Assembly: GCA_030045215.1 (NCBI GenBank)
Contig: JASIBJ010000484.1
Span: forward strand, 1 to 9,252
DNA length: 9,252 bases
Origin: Streptosporangiaceae bacterium
Lineage (GTDB): Bacteria > Actinomycetota > Actinomycetes > Streptosporangiales > Streptosporangiaceae
Direction: 5' to 3'
Shown here: piece after piece, positions 1 to 5,625 of the stretch
Numbering within the stretch: the stretch's first letter is position 1
Layout: every line of letters starts with the position of its first letter
Notes under the pieces: model-generated
Told to the model about the DNA's origin: nothing
What the model saw: the letters and a program-made list of their open reading frames with translations, nothing else
Databases searched by the model: none
Position numbers and translations under genes: made by a program

Positions 1-19
1 GACGCAAGGAATCGGGCAT
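1..19 (-). CDS. Start of a further operon gene, cut by the window edge
   Basis: An ATG on the minus strand at 19-17 opens a frame reading M-P-D-S-L-R before the window ends. It lies two bases after the stop codon of the yqeB-like gene and is preceded by a strong Shine-Dalgarno (AGGAG, five bases from the ATG). This fits the next gene of the same operon. Six residues are too few to identify the product. In other genomes this neighbourhood can hold further maturation or purine-catabolism genes, but nothing visible here says which. Confidence rests only on the start signal and the spacing. Confidence 0.5.
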
Positions 20-21
20 CG

Positions 22-1692
22 CTACTCCTCTCGGGCACGGCCCGGCTGCGCCGCGCCGACGGGCACTGGTTCCCGTGCACCGGTGGCCCGCCCTTGCCGC
101 CAGGTCAGCACGGCCTCAAGCACCCCGCCGCCGACCGCGAGGGCCTTGTCGGATATCTCCCGCCAGTCAGAGTCGGCCCGCGGGTCCACGTCGCCCACCT
201 TGAGACCGGCGGGCACCACCGTTCCCTCCGCGATCAGGCCCCGGATCACGCCGGCGAACGGGGAGCGGACCTCTAGCCCGCCGACAGTGCCGAGCATGGC
301 GTCGGCCTCCACCAGGTCGCCGATGCGCGCCTGCCACTGCGCGGCGCCGTCGGCAGGAGCCCTCAACACTCGCTCGGTCCCGCGTCCCGCGACCTCGCCG
401 GGCGTGCCGGTGTCCGGGGCAGCCGAGCCGAACCATAGCGCCCGGCCGAGCCGCGGTCCGCGCATGGTCTCCACCACCGCATGCACCTCAAGGCCCGCCG
501 TGTAGGCGGGGCCGAGCCCGATGACAAGCGGGGCGTCATCGATGGTTGTGTCGAGCACGCGCTTAGCCATCCTCGCGTCCACGACTACCTGCGCGGGAAG
601 CTCCGGAAGCTCTGGTGAGACCAGGACCGGCACTAGTCCCTGCCGGGCCAGGTCCATGGCCTCAGACGCGGTCGCCCGGACGCCGACCATGCCCTCGATG
701 TCAACGCGTCCGTCAGCCACCGCCGACGACAGCGCGACCTGGCGGCGCACGGTCAGGGGCTGCGGGAGTTCGCAGACGACCACCGGGAAGCCCGCCCTGG
801 TCAGCCGCCATGCCACGCCCGTCGCAAGATCACCGCCGCCGCGCAGCAGCACCACGGTGTCCGCGCAGTCGGCCTGCTCGGGCCGTGCTGGTGACCGGCG
901 CGGCGCCTCCCCGGCGCCGCGGTTCAGTGCCACGACCTCAGCGAGGATCGACAGCGCGATCTCGCGCGGCGTCTCCGCCCCCAGTTCCAGGCCGATCGGG
1001 GTACGGACCCGGTCAAGATCGCTGGCCGGGACGCCGCGCGCGAGCAATTGCGCCCGGGTGGCCCGCCAGCGCCTGCTGCTGCCGATCAAGCCGATGGATC
1101 GCATCCCTGCGGCCAGCAGTGGCGGCAGGACGTCAAGATCCACCCGCATGCTGCGCGCCACCACGACCGCGTGCGTCTGGGCGGCCCGCACTTCCCGTAT
1201 CGCGTCGGCCACCGGCCCCGCGATCAGCAGGTCGGCGTCGGGCAGTCGATCTGTGGTGACCATCTCGGGGCGATCATCGGTGGCCACCACGCGTAGCCCG
1301 AGCCAGTGCGCGAGCGACGCTACCTCTCGCCCGACGTGTCCGCAGCCGACGACCAGCACGGTCGGTTCTGGCAACTGCGGCTCGATATAGACGGCAACCT
1401 CGCCGCCACAGACGCCGGGGTCGCCACTGCCCGGGTCGAGCAGGTTATAGCGCAGCAGCCGGGTGCGCCCGTCGGCGAGCGCCAGCCGCGCCTCGGCGAC
1501 TACCCTGGCCTCCATCTCGCCGCCGCCGACGCTGCCCGAGCACCGGCCGTCCGCCCGTACGAGCATCTTCGACCCGGCGTGCCGGGGTACTGACTCCCTG
1601 GTTTCCACCACGGTGGCGAGGGCTACCGGTTCGCTGGCGTCGATCGCCGCGAGGAAGTCCCGCAGGAGCGACACGTCGCCGTTCGCCGACAT
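22..1692 (-). CDS. yqeB: YqeB-type XdhC/EF2563 selenium-dependent molybdenum hydroxylase maturation protein
   Basis: A 556-residue protein made of two modules. Residues 1-255 are XdhC/CoxI-like: a SVGGGEME stretch near 54-61, the CGGEVAVYIEP motif at 95-105, a Rossmann nucleotide-binding motif GCGHVG at 116-121, and the typical end GAETPREIALSILAEV around 238-253. After a linker, residues 278-540 match the EF2563/YqeB family, with RGGGDLATG at 284-292, a GLGPAYTAG segment near 394-402 and an SDKALAVGGGVLEA ending. The same two-part layout and similar length (541 residues, from memory) occur in E. coli YqeB, so the fusion is the family norm. XdhC proteins help insert the sulfurated cofactor into molybdenum hydroxylases. 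YqeB is a marker of systems thought to use a selenium-containing cofactor. It is cytoplasmic, with no signal peptide or membrane segment. The ATG shares one base with the stop of the upstream Mo subunit gene (TGATG), so translation is probably coupled. A GGGAG lies 11 bases upstream. Confidence 0.87.
   Translation of the reverse strand: MSANGDVSLLRDFLAAIDASEPVALATVVETRESVPRHAGSKMLVRADGRCSGSVGGGEMEARVVAEARLALADGRTRLLRYNLLDPGSGDPGVCGGEVAVYIEPQLPEPTVLVVGCGHVGREVASLAHWLGLRVVATDDRPEMVTTDRLPDADLLIAGPVADAIREVRAAQTHAVVVARSMRVDLDVLPPLLAAGMRSIGLIGSSRRWRATRAQLLARGVPASDLDRVRTPIGLELGAETPREIALSILAEVVALNRGAGEAPRRSPARPEQADCADTVVLLRGGGDLATGVAWRLTRAGFPVVVCELPQPLTVRRQVALSSAVADGRVDIEGMVGVRATASEAMDLARQGLVPVLVSPELPELPAQVVVDARMAKRVLDTTIDDAPLVIGLGPAYTAGLEVHAVVETMRGPRLGRALWFGSAAPDTGTPGEVAGRGTERVLRAPADGAAQWQARIGDLVEADAMLGTVGGLEVRSPFAGVIRGLIAEGTVVPAGLKVGDVDPRADSDWREISDKALAVGGGVLEAVLTWRQGRATGAREPVPVGAAQPGRAREE
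25..31 (-). promoter_or_regulatory. Shine-Dalgarno site of the gene leaving the window
   Basis: On the minus strand the bases read AGAGGAG, followed by five bases and then ATG at 19. This is the best ribosome binding site in the window. It lies inside the last codons of the yqeB-like gene, so the downstream gene is probably translated from the same mRNA. Confidence 0.55.
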
Positions 1693-3341
1693 CAGACCGC
1701 CTGCTCCCGTAGCGCATTCCAGACGCGTTCTGGCGTCAGCGGAATGATATTGATGGCGGCACCGGTCGCGTCCAGGACCGCGTTGCGGACTGCGGGCGCC
1801 ACTCCGTCCATCGGGATCTCGCCCACGGCCTTCGCCCCGAACGGGCCGGTCGGCTCCACCGTCTCCACCAGGATTACCTGCATGGGCGGAGCGTCATCGG
1901 CCCGGTAGATCCAGTACGGGCCGAGCCTGTCGTTCACCGGGCGGCCCGCGTCGTCCAGCACCACCTCTTCGGTCAGCGCATAGCCAAGTGCCTGCAGCAT
2001 CCCGCCCTCCACCTGTCCGCTCGCGGTGACCGGGTTGATCGCGACACCGCAGTCGACTGCCATGACCAGCCTGGTCACGGTGACCTGGCCAGTGGCCGTG
2101 TCCACCTCGACCTCAGCGCCCTGGGCGGCGAATACCGACGGAGAATCGGGAGCCACGTGCGACCCCGTGCCCATGATCTGTTCCTGATTCCTGGCGTGCA
2201 GCGCGTCCAGCGCCAGGTCCGCCAGGCAGACCGAGCGGCCGTCGGGCGCCCAGGCACGCCGCTCATGCAGCGCGATAGCGTCCGGATCGGACCGGCCGAG
2301 CATCAGCGCCGCCCGCGAAGTAATCCGGCTGCGAACCGCCTCGGCGGCCTTCTTCACCGCCATGCCGGAGATATAGGTCGTGCTGGACGCGTACGCGCCA
2401 ACGTCAAACGGCGTGACGTCGGTGTCGGATGCATAGACGACGATATCGTCGACCGGCACTCCGAGTACCTCGGCGGCGATCTGCGCGAGCACCGTGTCCG
2501 CACCGGTGCCAAGATCGGTGGCGCCGATCAGCATGTTGAACGACCCGTCGTCGTTCATCTTGATCGAGCATGCGCCCATGTCCATGCCCGGGATACCGGA
2601 GCCCTGCATGCACAGGGCAAACCCGATGCCTCGCCGCAGTTCCGGCCGGTCGGCAGGCGCGCGCCAGGAGGGATCGCGGCGACGCTCCCATCCGATGGCC
2701 CGCAGGACCTGGGCCACGCACTCCTGCGTCCCGCAACTCGTGACCCGCGGCAGGTCTTCGTCGGCGATGTCCGCCACGCTGCCGCGCTCGCCTAGCCGCG
2801 GCGCGATGTCGAGGCGGTCACCCGTGCGCACCCAGTTCCGGCGGCGGAACTCGACCGGGTCCAGTGCAAGCGCCCTGGCGATATCGTCCATGTGCGACTC
2901 GAGCGCGAGGTGCGCCTGTGGTGCGCCGTAGCCCCGGAACGCGCCCGCGACCGGGCCATTGGTGTAGGCGACGTCGCAGCTGAACCGTTTCGCCGGGCAG
3001 TTGTAGGACGACAGGCCGCGGGTGCCGGTCACCGATTGCACGGTGAAGCCGTGCGTGCCGTAGGGACCGGTATTGGCCACGACCCGCATGTCCTGAGCCA
3101 CGAGCGTGCCGTCGGAACGGACCCCAGTCCGGAAGGTAATCGTCTGGGCATGCCGCGTGCGCGCTGAGGCGAACTCCTCTTCACGGCTGAGCTGCAGGCG
3201 GATCGGGCGGCGCGTAGCGAGTACGAGATGACCGACGATGTCCTCGATCAGCATCTCCTGCTTGCCGCCGAAACCGCCGCCGATCCGCGGCTTGATCACG
3301 CGGATTCGCTTCACCGGCAACCCGAGCAGCGGCGCCACCAT
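1692..3341 (-). CDS. xdhD: XdhD-like molybdopterin hydroxylase subunit, C-terminal part after a frameshift
   Basis: This 549-residue frame holds most of the molybdopterin-binding half of a xanthine dehydrogenase-family large subunit. Visible are GGGFGGKQ at 21-28, AFRGYGAPQ at 134-142, a GATDLGTGADTV segment at 273-284, and GAKAVGEI at 502-509, where E508 is the expected catalytic glutamate. The GxDxGTG form and the preceding SGIPGMDMGACSIK segment resemble E. coli XdhD (putative selenium-dependent hydroxylase, TIGR03313-type) more than classic XDH. The ATG at 3341 is internal to the domain and is not a natural start: the missing upstream part is in the overlapping frame ending at 3311. Adding one base near 3356-3362 joins them into about 995 residues, against about 956 in E. 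coli. The substrate is unknown; purines are the usual guess. The gene ends in a TGATG overlap with yqeB. As read, the product would be inactive unless the frame is restored. Confidence 0.8.
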   Translation of the reverse strand: MVAPLLGLPVKRIRVIKPRIGGGFGGKQEMLIEDIVGHLVLATRRPIRLQLSREEEFASARTRHAQTITFRTGVRSDGTLVAQDMRVVANTGPYGTHGFTVQSVTGTRGLSSYNCPAKRFSCDVAYTNGPVAGAFRGYGAPQAHLALESHMDDIARALALDPVEFRRRNWVRTGDRLDIAPRLGERGSVADIADEDLPRVTSCGTQECVAQVLRAIGWERRRDPSWRAPADRPELRRGIGFALCMQGSGIPGMDMGACSIKMNDDGSFNMLIGATDLGTGADTVLAQIAAEVLGVPVDDIVVYASDTDVTPFDVGAYASSTTYISGMAVKKAAEAVRSRITSRAALMLGRSDPDAIALHERRAWAPDGRSVCLADLALDALHARNQEQIMGTGSHVAPDSPSVFAAQGAEVEVDTATGQVTVTRLVMAVDCGVAINPVTASGQVEGGMLQALGYALTEEVVLDDAGRPVNDRLGPYWIYRADDAPPMQVILVETVEPTGPFGAKAVGEIPMDGVAPAVRNAVLDATGAAINIIPLTPERVWNALREQAV

Positions 3342-4678
3342 GCGACGGACGTGGAACGGGCCTGAGTGGAGGTGCGGAGAACGAGCCGCTCATCCTCGTC
3401 GAGCCAGCCGATCGTCACGTGCGGCTCGATCGCGCAGTGCTGGACTCGCTGGACCCGGAAGGTTTCCTCGAAGACGTGATCGGCCGCCGCCATGGCCGAC
3501 TCGATGTCCGCCACGGTCGCGCCCTCGATGTGGTTGCTGATATTGCGGGCCGCGTCGTGCATCCCGACGCTGTCGTCCTCGTCGTGAATCACCGGAGCGC
3601 CCGGCGCCTGCGCCAGCGTCTCGTCGAACACCGCCGGAAGGACCTCGTAGGTCACCTTGATCCGGCGGCACGCCTCGGCGGCGATCTCCTCGGTGTCGGC
3701 TGCAACCGCGGCCACCCTGTCGCCGACGTGCCGTACCTTGCTGTCGAAGCTCACCTGGTCCCACGGATAGGGATTGGGCCAGGACTGGCCACCCGAGGCG
3801 TACTTAACCCGCGGGGTGTTGCCGCTGTGCACCACTGCGTGCACGCCGGGCAGCTCGCGGGCCGCCGAGTCGTCGATGGCCACAATGCGGGCATGGGCAT
3901 GCGGACTTCGCAGCACCTTCGCGTGCAGCATCCCGCGGATCTCCACGTCGTCGGTGAACGCGGCGTTGCCCTTGACCAGGCGCACAGCGTCGATCTTGTG
4001 CTCGGGCCTGCCGACAACAGCGGTGCTCGGCACGTCGGCCATGGCGACGAGGCGTGGCGTGGCCGGCGTCGGCTGCTCGCCATGATCGGCGATCCCTCTT
4101 CCGCCTGCCGTGCACTGGCCAGCGCCGCCACTGCCCAGCACCCCGGCGCCGTCGGGCCCGGCGCCGGCGCCAGTCAGGCGCGGGACTGCCAGCGCCTCCA
4201 TCGGCGGCGGCTTGTCCCCGCGCAGCGCCGCCGCGGCTCGCTGCACAGCCTCGACTACCTTGACGTAGCCGGTCTCGCGGTCGAGAACTCCCGACAGCGC
4301 ATCCCGGATCTCCGGCTCCGATGGGTCGTCATGACGCCTGAGCAGCGCCTCGATCGCCAGGACAAGCGCGCCGGCCGAGTAACCAGACTGCAGTGCCCCG
4401 GCGTCAACGATTGCCTCCTGGATCGGATGGAGCCTGCCCACCGCTGCGTTGAGGTGCTCGACGGTCAGCACGTCGTGGCCGTCGGCCTGAGCGGCGAGCA
4501 GTACGTCCGCGGCGACGAGCCGGCCGTCGACCAGTACGGCCGCAGCGCCGGTCTCGCCCGTGCCTGACCCGTAGCGGACACTGAAACAGCCCTCGCGGCG
4601 CAGCACTGCCAGCAGCGAGTCGCCGGCGCCGCAGTCAATCTGCCTGCCGACGCCGTTGAGCGTGAGATGAATAAGCAT
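3311..4678 (-). CDS. xdhD: XdhD-like molybdopterin hydroxylase subunit, N-terminal part with a cysteine-free CoxS-like domain
   Basis: A 455-residue frame. Residues 1-150 follow the two-domain CoxS/ferredoxin fold of xanthine dehydrogenases, but every cluster ligand is replaced. The four plant-type positions are S38, T43, A46 and D58, and the four of the second domain are S98, S101, D133 and E135. Surrounding residues are well kept (GTGETGAAAVLVDG, HPIQEA, DALSGVLDRETGY), so the fold is probably intact without iron-sulfur clusters. From memory E. coli XdhD shows the same loss. Residues 155-212 are a Gly/Ala/Pro-rich linker. From 222 the first molybdopterin domain begins (KIDAVRLVKGNAAFTDD, LRSPHAHA, VRHVGDRVAAV). 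Family similarity stops at TSTQ (436-439), after which 16 unrelated residues lead to a stop. The expected continuation PFHVRR is in the next frame, so one base has been lost. The ATG overlaps the stop of the FAD subunit by one base (TAATG), with GAGG ten bases upstream. Confidence 0.8.
   Translation of the reverse strand: MLIHLTLNGVGRQIDCGAGDSLLAVLRREGCFSVRYGSGTGETGAAAVLVDGRLVAADVLLAAQADGHDVLTVEHLNAAVGRLHPIQEAIVDAGALQSGYSAGALVLAIEALLRRHDDPSEPEIRDALSGVLDRETGYVKVVEAVQRAAAALRGDKPPPMEALAVPRLTGAGAGPDGAGVLGSGGAGQCTAGGRGIADHGEQPTPATPRLVAMADVPSTAVVGRPEHKIDAVRLVKGNAAFTDDVEIRGMLHAKVLRSPHAHARIVAIDDSAARELPGVHAVVHSGNTPRVKYASGGQSWPNPYPWDQVSFDSKVRHVGDRVAAVAADTEEIAAEACRRIKVTYEVLPAVFDETLAQAPGAPVIHDEDDSVGMHDAARNISNHIEGATVADIESAMAAADHVFEETFRVQRVQHCAIEPHVTIGWLDEDERLVLRTSTQARSTSVAWWRRCSGCR
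3356..3362 (-). other. Frameshift site inside the XdhD-like gene
   Basis: On the minus strand the codons ACT CAG are followed by GCCCG TTC CAC. Reading T-Q-x-P-F-H-V-R-R, as the family has it, requires one more base between CAG and CCG. The shortest explanation is loss of one C from a run of four (giving Q-A-P) or loss of one base of a Val codon. Protein similarity is strong on both sides in different frames, and the total length 4678-1692 (2987 bases) becomes a multiple of three after adding one base. A -1 ribosomal slip at GCC CGT would also restore the frame, but no canonical slippery heptamer is present. Confidence 0.8.
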
Positions 4679-5430
4679 TACGTGACCGCCTCAACTGCCC
4701 GCCGTGCGAGCGTGACCGCCAGGGCTCGGCGGTACGCCGATGAGCCGCGGAAGTCGGCGGGAGGGTCAAGCCGCTCCGCCCAGGCGGTTGCGTCCGCCCC
4801 GGACCGGATCGGTGTGCTGCTCAGCATCGGCCTGGCGGCTACCCCGCTCAGCGCCAGCCGCACACCGTTCGCCGCGCGGCACGCCACTGCCGATACGATC
4901 GGGTTGTCGGCGGGTGTCCGGGCGGTGCGCGCGGCGGCGACGAGGCCGTCACCGGCAATGCAAACGCGGACGATGATCTGTCCGCGCAGCAACCGGCGAT
5001 CCGCCAGCAGCGCATCGAGGTGAATTTCCCGCTCACCACGGGACCGTGCCAGTGTCACCCTGGCGTCGCAGGCCAGCAGAGTGGCGAGGAACTCGCTCTC
5101 CCAGTGCCCGGTTGCGACGCAGCCGCCGATGGTCGCGGCGGCCCGCAGCGTGCTCGGCAATTCGCGCCGGGCGGCGTCCCTGACCGCCGCGGGTACGTCG
5201 ACCTCACCGGCGACCTGCTGCAGCGTCACGGTTGCGCCGAGCGAATACCCGGTGCGGGTCGGCTCGATCCGGTCCAGGCCGAGTGCCTGCAGGTCGACAA
5301 TTTCGATGGGGCGGACGCATGGCGCGGCGTTCACCTCGGTGCCGCCGCCGATCGGTATGCCACCGCGGTGCACGAGAGCGAGCGCGCCGTCGAGGGTAAC
5401 TGGCCTCCAGTAGGCCGACACACTGCCCAT
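4678..5430 (-). CDS. ygfM: YgfM-like FAD-binding subunit of the molybdenum hydroxylase
   Basis: A 250-residue FAD-binding subunit of the CoxM/XdhB type. With the ATG at 5430 it begins YWRPVTLDGALAL, as the family does. IGGGTEVNA near residues 28-35 and TIGGCVATG at 100-108 are the two FAD-pyrophosphate loops. The C-terminal segment DFRGSSAYRRALA is the usual CO_deh_flav_C ending. The N-A-P after the first loop, the LPSTLRAAATIGG context and the length close to 259 residues resemble E. coli YgfM (from memory). It would pass electrons from the molybdenum subunit to NAD+ or another acceptor in the cytoplasm. The frame is open up to a GTG at 5520, which would add 30 Arg/Ser-rich residues without family similarity and without a Shine-Dalgarno, so I prefer 5430. 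The Shine-Dalgarno there is also weak (AGGAA, 13 bases away). It is the first visible gene of the operon. Confidence 0.82.
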   Translation of the reverse strand: MGSVSAYWRPVTLDGALALVHRGGIPIGGGTEVNAAPCVRPIEIVDLQALGLDRIEPTRTGYSLGATVTLQQVAGEVDVPAAVRDAARRELPSTLRAAATIGGCVATGHWESEFLATLLACDARVTLARSRGEREIHLDALLADRRLLRGQIIVRVCIAGDGLVAAARTARTPADNPIVSAVACRAANGVRLALSGVAARPMLSSTPIRSGADATAWAERLDPPADFRGSSAYRRALAVTLARRAVEAVT

Positions 5431-5488
5431 AAGGCGACGCTGATTCCTGCCCGCGATCAAGGCCAGGGTCGAAGGTCCTGCAGGTAAC

Positions 5489-5515
5489 CGCGAACGGTCC
5501 TCAGCGCGCGAACGG
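5489..5515. repeat. Nine-base direct repeat upstream of the molybdenum hydroxylase operon
   Basis: CGCGAACGG occurs at 5489-5497 and again at 5507-5515, 18 bases apart start to start. Both copies lie 59-85 bases upstream of the preferred start of the FAD subunit gene, in the region between it and the divergent KdpD-like gene. The first copy also forms a short dyad (CCG-N4-CGG, 5488-5497). Tandem sites at this spacing can be operator half-sites, but in GC-rich DNA a nine-base repeat may be chance. I could not recognise a convincing -10/-35 pair nearby. Confidence 0.3.
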
Positions 5516-5625
5516 CTCACTCATGACACCGCGCCGACGGTGATGACGAGCGTCAGGACCTCGGTCAGGGCAGCGAGGGAATAACGGCCCTGCCCCGCGG
5601 CGGCTGCGGCGGCGAGCATCACCGC

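Noticed and set aside
521..1390. A 289-codon plus-strand frame opposite the yqeB-like gene
   Set aside because: Ser/Thr/Arg-rich translation typical of antisense GC-rich DNA; the minus-strand protein is clearly the real one.
1692..3341. The C-terminal Mo-subunit frame as an independent short gene
   Set aside because: Its ATG lies inside a conserved domain, and the upstream family residues PFHVRR are present in the same frame before it without a start codon; it is half of a frameshifted gene.
3311..3364. Programmed -1 ribosomal frameshifting as the explanation for the split gene
   Set aside because: The bases allow a -1 slip, but there is no standard slippery heptamer and no obvious stimulatory stem, and the family does not use frameshifting as far as I know.
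3419..4567. A 382-codon plus-strand frame opposite the Mo subunit gene
   Set aside because: No recognisable family pattern; it lies entirely antisense to the well-supported XdhD-like frame.
5521..5619. A 32-residue small hydrophobic peptide on the minus strand ending just before the FAD subunit frame
   Set aside because: It has a hydrophobic stretch and ends next to the GTG at 5520, but it has no convincing ribosome binding site, resembles no family I know, and is better explained as non-coding leader.
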